This document shows positions 34,101-44,914 of a DNA stretch of 64,000 bases, piece after piece (position 1 is the stretch's first letter; each line of letters starts with the position of its first letter). Position numbers and translations under genes: made by a program. The notes under the pieces are model-generated. The model was not told the origin of the DNA, did not search any database, and saw nothing but the letters and a program-made list of their open reading frames with translations. Source of the DNA: Cristatella mucedo. Its lineage: Eukaryota; Bryozoa; Phylactolaemata; Cristatellidae. The stretch covers positions 1,853,501 through 1,917,500 of the forward strand of contig WPIO01000060.1 in assembly GCA_009760855.2 (NCBI GenBank), written 5' to 3'.

Positions 34101-34826
34101 GTCTACAAGCTCTTGTCCATCCCCCTCATTCGCTGCAGACCTTCCTGCCATTTATGCTACTGCCTGATCACTGCCGAAAGTTGACTACGTAGGACCAGAG
34201 TGCTAAGTGGAGGCTGGGTAAAAAGCAGCCAACATGCCTTACCCAATATGGGCCGATCTTTCAGTAGGCCAATCACAGCCATTTCCCAGAGCCTGTGCTG
34301 CGACTGAATATGCAAACCAAGCCACTGATTGAATGGTAAAGCCGACCATGTATGATCAAGGTCATGCGACTGCAGGTCCAGCTCTGCATGAAGCTGCACT
34401 AGCTCTCCCTCTCACATGCAGTCTCACACATTCACACTCATCCATAAGGCAAACGTAGCACGAATGCAAGCCCGTAGGTTGTGGAATGCTTTTTACCATG
34501 TCCGATTGCTAAATAGTTGCACAGCTTACTGATTTTTCAAATTGCAGTATTTCTACACTTCCGACCCACTGCATCCAGTGGCGCTGCATAAAGTTCAACC
34601 TGCTGCTGCTTCCTGCATTGCAATTAGCTGCAGAGTGACGACCTGCTGTTGCTGACTAGCATTGCTGGCTGCATCAAGTACTTAGCCTAGGACGATGCCC
34701 CTAGCAAGGCGCTAAGGGATGCCGGTGCTCTGCTATGACACTTCTGCTCCACCGAGCTCAGCAGGCTTCCTATGCCGGCCCGGAAGCTGCTTTAATTCGA
34801 TTGACTTCTGCTGCCGGCGACACCAC

Positions 34827-34858
<32 letters not shown>

Positions 34859-37702
34859 TCAGCTTCAGGCAGCAGACGAAGCTGGATGATTCGACGAGTC
34901 AAGCAAGGGTCAAGGCTGCTGTATTGCAGGATTCAATCGCCAGTGGTAGTAAGCTTACCGGCAGCAAGCAACACTCCATGGGATGTGGAGGCAAACTTAG
35001 GCGACGTCTTGAGAGCCACTCGGAGCACTTCGGCAAGGCCTCTGAAAAAGGACAATGGCAACCACATTCACATTTGGTATCTGGGAGGCGATCGATGCAG
35101 CGAACATGCAGGCCAGCTTCTGGGGGGGGGGGGGTAGTGAGCTGACCAAAAATGTAGGCTCGAAAATTGCTGCTTTTCGGCCGCATGTCATAGGGCTTCT
35201 TCGAAGACAGCTCAGGAAGCGAGGTTGGGATATCTAGAAGGTAAATGCTAAAAGAACACATCTGAAAAAAATGCATCTTAATTTGAGCATGCGAATCTCC
35301 TAAGCTCTTAACCTGTGGGCTTGAGCCCATCAAACAAATGCTTCAGAGCTGTAGCACATAATTCACATGCTCTAGAGTTTGGGCGTACCAGCAAAATATT
35401 TCAGAGCTGTAGCACATCCTACAAATGCTTCGGAACTTGAGCACATCATGCAAATGGTTCAGTGCTTGGGAGTATCAGCAAAATGCATCAGCGCTTTAAA
35501 AAATCAGATGTGTGGCTCCGAGCGAGGTGACAGATGAGGAAACAGAGTTACAATGTGGAGCACTTTCAGTTTCACAGCTTCTGCACAAAGGCATATCAGA
35601 CTGATGCATTCCACCACGCCGGTGCATGCTTTGGCAATCGCCATCGCTCGTGTCACCCACTGCCAAATATGGTAGGCGGCCGGCGAGGGTGATCCAGCTT
35701 CGGAGCACTCCTGCGGCTGCTGCTTTGATTGCCTTGCTGGTAGGACAGGTAAATCTGGGGACCAAGTATGTAACCAATGTATGACTGCAGGCTTGACCAT
35801 GGCACAACATTGCATTACAGTGAGCAAACAAGCACACACATTTTCGTCTTGGTAGGCCAAGGTGTGCGACTGTGCATCAGTGAAAGTTGGTGCAAGGGGC
35901 ACACATTTCGGGTGGGGGGGCGTTAGGGTGTAGTTGGCCCGAAGATTGGCCAAATCTAACTCGGGTATACCGGATTCACTTGATTGCAGCCTCAGCTGCC
36001 TCTTTCTGCTCAGCTGGACCCGAAATAATGCTTGAAAGGCTGGTGGATTCTACCACACTTCACTGCTCAAGCTGTCAGCTTTCGCTACCCTCCGGCCAGT
36101 GCTGGAGCAAGCCAGAGGATGCCCGGTCGGCATCCAGCCGGTGCCCACCCCTCCGGCTGCTGCTTGGAGGCAGCCAGCTTGCTTGCTGGCCAGAGGATGT
36201 TATTGCTTGCTGGCCAGAGGCATCTGAAGTTCTAGTGGATGCAGCCACTCTCTTGCCCACCGGCACATCCAGCATGTGCCCTCCCCCTTTTAGTGGTGGA
36301 CCCAGCTGACTGCCCACGAAGCTAGCCATCGCAATTTACCTTTAGCCCCGGCTGGCTCTCAGCTACAATGCTTACCTCGACTGCATCTCTTTCAATTCCA
36401 AAAATCACGGCATGCATTTTTCGGATAGCTGATGCCGAAATTCGGTGGCTGGCTGCTTGATAGCGCAGTCGATCTGCCGGCTAGCCGGATCCAGCCCAAC
36501 CGAACCACCAACTAATGGTCGGAAAGGCATCTGAATGGTCCGTTGTGGTCCAGTGTATCCCGGCATGCATTCGGCCCCGGTGGGATTAGCCCCCCTCAGC
36601 GCTACCCAGATCACCTAGTAGGCACACCTACTACTATCTATACTTTATTTAGAGATTAGGGGTCGGTTGGTTAGGGGTGTGGGAAAGAGATCACGTGACA
36701 GGATTCAAGGTCGAGCTCTGCTATCCGGCGCCTAATGCTCATTCGACCACATTTGGTTTCAGCCATTTTTGGGGGCCTGGTGCATTTGACAACTGAAGCT
36801 GAAAGGAGGTAGGAGCCTGTCTGCAGCTTAGAACGTGGGTATGACAGTAAAGGAATATAACTATGTGCCGAGCTTTATCGCGGAAAATGAGAGGCTTCAG
36901 TGATAGCCCAGACTTCGAAGCCGGGCCGAGTTTGCAACTTCACCGCCATATGAATCCCCATCAGGTATCTAGGCTGCAGTGGGGCTGTGGTGGACAGAGT
37001 AGCAGCAGTGGAGATCAGAATCAAACCACAGAACTAGCATTTCATGAGAGGCTGTCGTAGTGTGCAGCAAGCTGGAGCTTTGTACCAAGTTTGCCAAGCT
37101 GGGAGGAAAGTGCTTTTAGTTGAAAGCTGGGCTGGGTGTCGAGCCGGTGGTGGGGTCGGGCTTGATATCAGTGCTTCGGTCAGAGCTCTCTGGAGTTTGA
37201 GTTAAGCTAAGTCAGTGAGCCGGAGCTTAAGTTCAGCAGGCATTGTGTGGCAGGCAGGTTTAGTAGCTAGGATGCTCAGGCTTGGAGTCAGTGCATTTGG
37301 GACCTGTGGGCCCATGCTCTGCAGCAGTATGATGCTAGAACTGAAGTGACGGGGGGGGGCCAGGTCACATGCGGATTTAAAAATCCTATCACGGGCATTA
37401 GGTCATAGTGCTAGGACTGGAGTGAGGGGATCGGGCATCCAGGATTTGTCGGCACTATGAACCGGACAGTAGATCAAAGTGCCCAGATCCTGAAGCTGGT
37501 ATCGACTGACGTGGTTACTTGGGCAAAAATCTTGGAACACGATGGACTCTCGTGGTGGCAAGCTATTCACAGAGTCCCTGCAGGCTACCATTCTGTCCGG
37601 GCTGCTACACCCTGTGCTGAGTGGGCACTGCTTCTGCAGGATGCCGTTTCGAAAGAACCTAGTCAATGGGTTGGTTACAAAAGCTTGTGCAGAATGACAG
37701 CA
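34101..37702. other. No recognised gene; low-complexity pieces
   Basis: Contains (CAG)n at 34828-34857, a G13 run near 35122, and a C- and G-rich part at 35880-36600 with a local duplication of GCTTGCTGGCCAGAGG. Open frames of 130-150 codons (34735-35145, 35504-35953, 35887-36309) show no domains, and the first is driven by the CAG tract (poly-Ala). This may be upstream intron of the NEK10-like locus. Confidence 0.4.
35325..35500. repeat. Degenerate minisatellite, about 55-bp period
   Basis: CAGAGCTGTAGCACAT and AAATGCTTC recur three to four times in diverged form (about 35343, 35403, 35425 and 35460). Confidence 0.65.
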
Positions 37703-37866
37703 TAAATAAATAAATAAATGAATAAATAATTCATTTGTATTGCGCCCCAAGAGAACTAAATCTCTATTCAGGCGCTTCACATATGTCTCAGGGCTCGAGC
37801 CCACGACCTCAGCCAGATCTTAGTCGGGGCGAGCACCTTAACCGCTGGACCAACCCAGCTCGGCGT
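37703..37866 (-). mobile_element. SINE1 (tRNA-derived), good copy
   Basis: Minus-strand SINE1 with (AAAT)n tail at 37703-37725, the stem-loop complement (GCGCCCCAAGAGAACTAAAT), box B GGGCTCGAGCCC at about 37790 and box A complement CCTTAACCGCTGGACCAACC. Confidence 0.92.
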
Positions 37867-38418
37867 ATTGGGTGCTAAGCCAAAAAAGCTGGTTTGAAAG
37901 CTTGTCGGAAAGACCCGGTCGTGGGACCAGGGGTAAGGTCACCTGCTTGGGCTCACCAGCAACAGTCTGGCACTGGTTGTCGTTGACATACACGGAGTTT
38001 ATTGTTTGCCTTTTCACCATCGGCTAGCAGTACTTGTGCTGATCAGATTTCTGTGCTTGAGTTGCTGTTGATTTTTTGGGAGCTTTGACTACTGATGCCA
38101 CCCATGCGTTCCTGGCTCTTCTAGAGGAAAGCAGCAGTGAGCAGATTTCTTTTCCAATAACCTTTGAGCATTAGCTGCATTGCTTTAGGCTCTAGTTGAG
38201 CAGGCCAGAGAAGTCACGAGTTCAGGGTGCCGAAGGGGTACAGATTTTTTGTACAATTACTATGAGCAGTTTCCACCCAGTTCTGTAGCACAGTTTGTAT
38301 GCAGCCTCATGGGTTCCGGGCTGCCAGTGATGGTGGCAGCTAAATGATGGTGATTGCTGCCAGTAATGCAGTCAGCTGATTTGTTTCTTTTTTTTTCAAC
38401 TTGAGCTGTTGGCTGCAG
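37867..38418. other. No recognised gene
   Basis: Ends in a pyrimidine-rich tract (TTTCTTTTTTTTTC) leading to the 3' splice site before 38419. Confidence 0.4.
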
Positions 38419-38623
38419 TGCTCTAGCAGAGCTTGCGAGAAATAGCAGAAGCACATAGATCGTCAAGCTTACGAACAGAATCTTCTTGCTTCCGACTACT
38501 GCTGCTTTGCTTATGATATCGTCGTTCAATGAGAGTAAACTACTGGCTGCAGCCAATCAAGGCTATTCGGTCCCGGAAACCGACATAGTTCAGCAGGTGA
38601 ACAGTGCTGCCAGGATGCTAAAG
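38419..38623 (+). pseudogene. Exon-like segment a, helical (ARM-like?), in-frame stop
   Basis: Bounded by GGCTGCAG at 38411-38418 and AAG|GTAAGC at 38623/38624. The frame reads ALAELARNSRST, stop (TAG 38456-38458), then IVKLTNRIFLLPTTAALLMI and on to QQVNSAARMLK, ending in phase 0. The helical, Leu/Ala-rich composition would suit the armadillo-type region that precedes the NEK10 kinase domain; this is inference. If the TAG is real the exon is broken, unless splicing uses the AG at 38457-38458, which would exclude the stop. Confidence 0.45.
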
Positions 38624-38751
38624 GTAAGCTGAGTATCATACTCACATTACTAATGATAAAAGTGTCAACATCATAACTCGTGTCATTTTTTATAACTCGT
38701 TTTTATCCTCACTTGCCATAATTGATCAGCAAAGGATTTGCTCCTTTGTAG

Positions 38752-39020
38752 TAATGTAATGTAATGTATCTCCGTCTGTAACTCCACAAAGTCATAAAGA
38801 CCATGTGGGTGTTACGCAGGAGAGTTTTGTATAGCGCACTCACAGCTTAAGCGGCTTTCGGTACGTATTCGGTACCCAACAGACTTCGTCTCATGCAACA
38901 AAGAGAAAGTGGCAAGCATAGCAGAGTCAGGAGAGCAGTTGAGGTAGTGAGTAGCATAGAAGTAGCAGCTCAGGACCACTGAAAAGGATGTGCCATAGTC
39001 GGCAGTAGGAGAGTAGTTGT
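38752..39020 (-). mobile_element. LINE family B 3' fragment
   Basis: (TGTAA)n at 38752-38768, then the GTAACTCCACAAAGTCATAA 3' end and the ADYGTSFSVVLSCYFYATHYL remnant. It lies in the intron-like gap between exon-like segments a and b. Confidence 0.93.
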
Positions 39021-39484
39021 AGGTGAGTCCCATCAAGACGTTGAGATACCTGTAGTCTATGGAGCTTCGTAGGCAGAATTTTTAGACATTGTTGCCTACC
39101 GATCTATTTGCTGCTTTCGCTAGTATGTCGCCACTATGTAAAAGACCAAAGTCCTTATGATAATGTGATTGATTGATGTGATGACCGACACATTTACTAT
39201 GATGTGAGTTTACTATGGTCAGGGCCTTCTCAAATGAGCAGTCATGACCATCACCCGAAATGCTTATTACTTAGAGAGATGATCTCGCTGGTGAGGATAT
39301 CGGTCGTGTGTGCTTCATTTGTGAGCAGGCTACATGTGGCAGATTAAGGAAACCGCTATAGTCTACTGCAACAAAACCCGACTGGGTGCATCTTGTCTGT
39401 CTGCTTGTTCTAGTGGGTTTGCACCTTTCCAATACTCATTGTTCTTGTGTGTACGGTGCCCAGCTCAGCACACTCCTCTTGTAG

Positions 39485-39571
39485 CGTAGGCCTTGCCTGA
39501 CTGTGCCAGCTAAGTTGAAGTATCTTGAACGAGCTGGCAAGGACCTTGAACTTTCTCGGTCGGCTGTTCAT
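39485..39571 (+). pseudogene. Exon-like segment b, 29 codons
   Basis: Bounded by CTCCTCTTGTAG (ending 39484) and CAT|GTAAGT (39571/39572). It is phase 0 at both ends, so it joins segment a in frame, and encodes VPAKLKYLERAGKDLELSRS plus flanks. The splice signals are strong. Family assignment rests only on position between segment a and the kinase segment. Confidence 0.45.
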
Positions 39572-40388
39572 GTAAGTAGCAGAGGCCTTAGAGACATGCT
39601 ACTGTGCTCGAATTTTACAGCACTGGTCGGGGTTCAATTCCTAAAGCCGAGAGTCTTTAGTTGTAAGCAAACAATAGTCTACGGTCCAAGATGCTTTGAA
39701 AAGTCTTCCTTCTGCGTCAACTTTTTGTTTTTTGCCAGTATTCACACTCGCTACTATTTTTCTCTGTGAAATGAAAAAACAGATCAGTTACGAATTGATT
39801 AATTTGTATTTTATCACAGCAATATCTTAGTATTAGCAAATTAAGTTGAGCGATACGCGTTTTTTTGAAAAACCTACCTGACTGATTCCAGTTCGTGCAG
39901 CAGCTGCTGAGAAACGGCTCTCTTTGGCTGCTGCATTCCTATGGTCATATTTAACTTGACCTTTTGGTTATTTGGGCTGGGCTGCACCCCACTATGCCAT
40001 GCTCTATGTGAATGCCAGTGCTTTTAGTGTACTAGTTTACATCTTTACCGAGCCTCACATGTCTCTATACCAATATGAAACCAATGTGTAGCTAAATCTG
40101 CATGTGCAGGCGTATCCATACCAGTGAGGAATACACACGAGTATTCGTATATCTACCATTGTAAGTAATACCAATATACCATCTATGCTTACATATGCTA
40201 ATAGCCACGCCTAGACATACCATTGCTTACACCCTTACTTAAACGAATTTCCTCTTTATATTTGATCTTTGAATTTTTCTCACTGGCAATAGCAAATGCC
40301 TGTTTTATGTTTTCACCATGCTAGCCTTTTTAGCAGTCACCGCAATGGCAGGTGGTGATCTGCAAGTTCTTTTGCTTTCTGACAAGAG
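39572..40388. other. Intron-like; possible SINE trace
   Basis: A GGTCGGGGTTCAATTCCT box B-like sequence at about 39627 may be a SINE remnant. An alternative 3' splice site TTTTTAG at 40333 opens another frame (QVVICKFFCFLTREK) that overlaps the kinase segment. Confidence 0.4.
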
Positions 40389-40550
40389 AGAAGAGACAAG
40401 GTGCTGGATTCTCGGTGCCGAGTCTCGAGCTACGTTCGCAACAACGAGATCCTGGAAATACTTGGTTCTGGTGCTTTCGGTTGTGTGTACAAGATCAGAG
40501 AGATGGTGGACACCCGGCGTCAGCCCGAGAGAGCTACTAATACTTTTATT
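40389..40550 (+). pseudogene. NEK10: NEK10-like kinase domain start (glycine loop)
   Basis: The frame encodes SSYVRNNEILEILGSGAFGC then VYKIRE. GSGAFGCVYK is a protein-kinase glycine-rich loop (G-x-G-x-F-G-x-V), and this wording is the one I associate with NEK10. A possible acceptor ends at 40388 in phase 0, matching segment b. No donor follows: after about 40530 the sequence runs into Thr/His-coding CA repeats and LINE pieces, and the VAIK lysine segment is not found. The exon is truncated or has been overrun by insertions. Confidence 0.6.
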
Positions 40551-40556
40551 CACAAA

Positions 40557-40650
40557 CTCCACACACCACACAAAACACACACACACATGCACTCACATGC
40601 ACACACATGCACACACATCCACACACACATACGCACACACATACGCATAC
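40557..40650. repeat. (CA)n microsatellite
   Basis: CA-rich with ATGCACACAC variants. It directly abuts a family A fragment. Confidence 0.95.
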
Positions 40651-40750
40651 ACTTTGGAGACCGTGCATTTAGTTCGTATGCTCTCAAAGCCTGGAACACC
40701 CTCCCGACCTGCGTCAGAACATCCCCTGACCTGACCACATATAAAAGGAC
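40651..40750 (+). mobile_element. LINE family A internal fragment
   Basis: CTTTGGAGACCGTGCATTTA through the sequence coding KAWNTLPTCVRTSPDLTTYK. Both ends are missing. Confidence 0.9.
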
Positions 40751-40908
40751 TAGCTGTAGAAGCAGACTTCTGAATGAAGCTTTTGAAACTGAGGCAGCTG
40801 TCGAAAACGACACCTAAACTTCGAGCATGTGGTGATGGTCGCACAGTAGCATCATCTATTAGAAGAGCAAAGCCTTTTAATCCAGCCACAAGCTAGGGTG
40901 TCCAATGA
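40751..40908 (-). mobile_element. LINE family B inverted 5' segment
   Basis: Minus-strand part just upstream of the 3' portion at 40985. It encodes AGLKGFALLIDDATVRPSPH and KSFIQKSASTAS. The break point (ACAGCTAG) is where the plus-strand portion resumes. Confidence 0.85.
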
Positions 40909-40984
40909 GCAGCAACATAAAAACAAACACACACAGCCCACTACTTATTTGCAAGCTCACACTGGGCAACGTGCCCGTCGAGCA

Positions 40985-41742
40985 GATACACACAGCTAGC
41001 CATCACATCCGATCCCTATCCAAGATTAGGAGCTGTCTCCCACAGTGGCTTGTAAAAAATTTAACTAGCTCGCTAGTTCTGTCTCAGCTTGATTATTGTA
41101 ATTCCCTTTTGGCAGGGCTGCCAAAGAAAGCTATTATGCCACTACAGCAGACTATGAATATGGCTGCAAGGCTACTCTTCAAGTCCCAGCGGTTTGAGCA
41201 CGTGTCTCCTTTGCTGAAAGAGCTAGGATGGTTGCCGGTTGAGCAAAGGATACAGAGCAAAGTTCTTATGCTGACCCACAAGGCCCGCCACGGCTTGGCT
41301 CCTTCATACCTAGCTGAACTGCCGCATCAGTTTCAGCATGTTCGTGCCCTCAGGTCCTGTGTGGACACTAAATTAGCTGTCCCATTCCACTGCTTAAAGA
41401 CAGTTGGCGACAGAAGCTTTAGCTCTGCAGGTCCTAGACTGTGGAACTCGCTTCCACAATTATTATGCAACGACAACTACTCTACTACTGCCAACTATGG
41501 CACATCCTTTTCAGTGGTCCTGAACGCTACTTCTATGCTACTCTTTACCTCAATTGCTCTCCTGACTCTGCTATGCTTCCCACTTTCTCTTTGTTGCATG
41601 AGACGAAGTCTGTTGGCTACCGAATGCGTACCGAAAGCCGCTTAGGCTGTGAGTGTGCTATGCAAAACTCTCCTGCGTAACACCCACATGGTCCATATGA
41701 CTTTGTGGAGTTACTGACGGGGATTCATTACATTACATTGCA
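40985..41742 (+). mobile_element. LINE family B 3' copy, best preserved
   Basis: This is the reference for family B. A 246-codon frame (40905-41645) gives SHHIRSLSKIRSCLPQWLVK, LSQLDYCNSLLAGLPKKAIM, LLKELGWLPVEQRIQSKVLM, KARHGLAPSYLAELPHQFQH and GDRSFSSAGPRLWNSLPQLL. The 3' end has GGAGTTACTGACGGGG and ATTACATTACATT. This is the post-RT C-terminal domain shared by L2/CR1-clade LINEs. Together with 40751-40908 it forms a 5'-inverted insertion. Confidence 0.95.
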
Positions 41743-42510
41743 CTCAGTCGCTAATTATCTAATCCAGCAATGACAGAAATACAGAGCAATACAAGAAATA
41801 TGGTTGCACTGAACATTTGACAACAATCACCCTAAACAGCACGGTTTACTACTTGTTTTATGTTGCCATCGGTTACATTAGAATGTTTAGTGATTGTCAG
41901 GCTGGCTAGTCCTACATAGCTGTGGTATGCCCAGATTGTTGTACAGATGTGCTTATTAGTTTGGCCTGCACCGTGCCTGCCGGTGCCCTGCCTGCATGGA
42001 CGTCCATGAGGTTGCCCTCAAGCGTGTGTCATGCAATAATCACTCAGAAGATAATCTTGAAACCGATTTATTTTTGCTGTTTTATATATGTGCTAAATTC
42101 ATTAATTATTTTTATAATTGTATAAGATTTCAGCTGCTGCAGCCGCCTGGTTGAACGAAAGCAGACGTTTCTGTGAGCCCACTGAAGTATCAACAAGCAC
42201 GTGGCTAGAGAATTAGCTTAGGTAGCCTAGGGGAGGCAGCTGGGAGCCATAAACTGCCAGAAAGCTTAAAAAGAAGTTATTGGTTGTTTGATCGTCGGCC
42301 GCATTCTTGTGTGAGCAATTCTTGCTGCTGCTTACAGTGCCAGCAAACACGAGAAATGAACTGTGGCATGCTTAGTGGGCGTTTGCCCTTTGCACTTGAC
42401 TCGACTCGACTTCTGTGTGTGGTTGCAGAGCCCCGCACAGAATTATTGAGACTGTGATCGCCTGACGACTTCAAGCCGGCGTTATCTGGTCACTAAGAAA
42501 AGTACAACAG
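41743..42510. other. No recognised gene (intron-like)
   Basis: No supported exon. A CAGCTGCTGCAGCCGCCTGG segment after TATAAGATTTCAG at about 42119-42131 looks acceptor-like, but its frames close quickly. Confidence 0.4.
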
Positions 42511-42593
42511 GCATGGTGTAAGCAAACTGTCGATGGTACAGGAACGGCTCGACCATCCGAACGTGGTTAAGTGCTACTCAACTTGAACTGTCA
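42511..42593 (+). pseudogene. NEK10: NEK10-like alpha-C helix exon, in-frame TGA
   Basis: Between GTACAACAG (ending 42510) and CTGTCA|GTAAGT (42593/42594) the frame reads VSKLSMVQERLDHPNVVKCY, then S-T and TGA at 42584-42586. The phrase matches the kinase alpha-C helix to beta-4 region (..E..L.HPN(I/V)V..Y) and fits NEK10 well in my recollection. The alpha-C glutamate position appears to be Lys (VSK for VSE). The stop and the changed Glu argue that the kinase is not functional here. Confidence 0.6.
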
Positions 42594-42764
42594 GTAAGTG
42601 CAACTCTGATCTTAAACGACGTCGGCCAAGCCGATAGCTTTGCATTGTACACATGAAATTCAGTCTCTTGTTTAAGTGTAAAAAGAATCTTGGCATCTAT
42701 TTATTCCTCAACGGCATTGATGACGAACTTTCTAGAGGTTTGCATTTATGCAAGGACTCTTCAA
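42594..42764. other. No recognised gene
   Basis: Sequence after the candidate donor. No further kinase motifs (HRD, DFG) are found downstream in the window. Confidence 0.4.
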
Positions 42765-42915
42765 GAGCATTAAGGCGGCTGCATTTTATGACTTCGGGAC
42801 TGAGGTGGTGGGTTCGAATCCTGCAGTAGGAGATCCTTTATCGAAGCTGCAAGCAGTGGTGATAGTCGTAGAGGCTCTTCTGTTGCTATAAAAATGAGAC
42901 TGTTAAATCTGTGAA
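42765..42915 (+). mobile_element. SINE2 (tRNA-like)
   Basis: Canonical box B GGGTTCGAATCC at about 42811. The body TTTATCGAAGCTGCAAGCAG ... GAGGCTCTTCTGTTGCTATA ... AAAATGAGACTGTTAAAT is shared with copies at 48070, 53553 and 54080 (minus). Confidence 0.78.
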
Positions 42916-43148
42916 TATAACGTAAGAGGAACAATTATTTTTGAGGGAATGTAGCCAAGTTTTTGATGATGGTGATGCACTCTCTTGAATGCATACCTAG
43001 GCCAGAACAGTGGGTAGTAAGTTATGGACCTAGTGCTGGTATACAATAAAGAATCTGTAAGACTTAGGCAGATAAGCCTCGTACGCGTTGCCGAAAGCCA
43101 ACGATTTGGCTGCAGTTTTACGTGAGAAACAATGTCAGTGGCTTAGCA

Positions 43149-44212
43149 TGTAATGTATCTTCGTCTGTAACACTCCACAAAGTCATATGGACCATGTGGG
43201 TGTTACGCAGGAGAATTTTGTATAGCGCACTTACAGCCTAAGCAGCTTTCGGTACGCATTCGGTAGCCAACAGACTTCGTCTCACGAAACAATGAGAAAG
43301 TGGGAAGCATAGCAGAGTCAGGACAGCAGTTGAGATAGTGAGTAGCATGGCAGTAGCAGCTCAGGACCACTGAACAGGATGAGCCATAGTCGGCAGTAGC
43401 ATGGTAGTTGTCGTTGCAAGAATTGTGGAAGCGAGTTCCACAGTCTAGGACCTGCAGAGCTAATGCTTCTATCGCCAACGGTCTTCAAGCCGAGGAATGG
43501 AACAGCTAATTTAATGTCCACACAGGACCTGAGGGCGCGAAGAGGCTGAAGCTATTGCAGCAGTTCAGCTGGGTACGAAGAAGCCAAGCCGCGGCTGGTC
43601 TTGTGGGTCAGAGGAAGAACTTTGCTCTGTATCCGGTGCTCAGCCGGCATCCATCCTAGCTCTTTTAGCAAATGAGACACGTGTTCAAACCTCTGGGACT
43701 TAAAGAGTAGCCTTGGAGCTATATTCATATTTAGCTGCAGTTGCCTAATTGCTTCTTTTGGTAGCCCATCCAAAAGGGAATTACAATAATCAAGCAGACA
43801 GAATTAAGGAGCTATTTAAAATTTTTGCAAGTCACTGTGGGAGACAGCTCCTAACCTTGGATATAGATCGGACGTGATGGCTAGCTATAGAAGCAGTCTT
43901 CCGAACGAAGCTTGTAAAGTTGAGGCAGCTGCGGAAAAAACCTAAATTTCGAGCACGTGGTGATGGTCGCACAATAGCATCTCCTATTAGAAAAGCAAAG
44001 CCTTTTAATCCAGCGACATGCTTAGGGTGTCTTATGAGGAGCAGTTCGGTTTTATACTCATTTAATTTCAAGAAACTTTCCAATATCCAGGATCGAATAT
44101 CGGCAAGGCAAGCATTCAGTTTGTTTCTCAGTTGCTGCAACAGCTTCCGACGGTTTGAATGACAGATACAACTGAGTATCGTGCGACATGGGCCTCCTAC
44201 GACTGTGGAATA
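43149..44212 (-). mobile_element. LINE family B, RT end plus C-terminal domain
   Basis: The minus strand runs from HDTQLYLSFKP (after the YADD site, near 44170) through VAGLKGFAFLIGDAIVRPSP, KEAIRQLQLNMNIAPRLLFK and DRSISSAGPRLWNSLPQFLQ to the 3' end. The tail at 43149 is short (ATGTAATGTAT). Several frameshifts. Confidence 0.92.
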
Positions 44213-44914
44213 AGTGATCTGCTTGTCCTCTACACCCTTGCACAGGCATGTGATCGAAGCATCCCGATATTTCACCAGAAGAGAAGTTCTATTTTCCATA
44301 GTTCTCACTTTCCAGACACAAGACGTCGAGTGAGTCAATTTGTCAACGTTTTCGTTTGGACCTATGTTCACTCCTAAAGGTACAGATCTGGAGGAGTAAA
44401 TGTAGTGGAAGAAAATATTGCAGACGCTAGCTTCCAGCTATAGTTAGAGAGAAAGATATATTTTGAGTAGAGAGTTGGTTAGGTTGGCAACATCGCTTTA
44501 GCCGGTGGCTAAACATTGGTTCGTGTGTGCTTGCTTGCAAAATGACGTGCATTCGGAAAGTCGTTAAAGGATGTGCACTCACCAATGGAAGAGTAATTTA
44601 TGACTTGCACTTGAAATTGTTGCTCAATCACTGTAGAGGGTAAGAGTGCATGTTGCCAGCCAAGCTCCGCTCGGGTTGGCCAGGAAAGTACTTTCGTAAT
44701 AGACCTGTAGCTGCCCTTGATTGTGTTCCTACTAGGAAGTTACTCTAGAAATGGAGTTAAAGCTCTGTCCGGGATCTGAGAGGCACCACAGGACTGTCTC
44801 GAATAGCCAGTGAGGTCGAATATGGTGTGCCCATGGTTGAAGCGACGTTCTGATCCAAAGGAGCTATCACCAGCTGCATGTCCGAGTATGATGTTCATAG
44901 GGTTCGACAAATGA
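44213..44914. other. No recognised gene
   Basis: No LINE similarity and no supported exon. The last 60 bases (AAAGGAGCTATCACCAGCTG at about 44858) recur at about 47876. Confidence 0.4.

Noticed and set aside
34735-35145. Poly-alanine protein
   Set aside because: The frame is open because of a CAG tract; no domain or splice sites support it.
38419-42593. Reassigned stop codons (TAG, TGA read as amino acids)
   Set aside because: Only two cases in a locus that is also missing kinase parts, and the kelch-like exon uses normal codons. Pseudogene decay or alternative splice sites are simpler.
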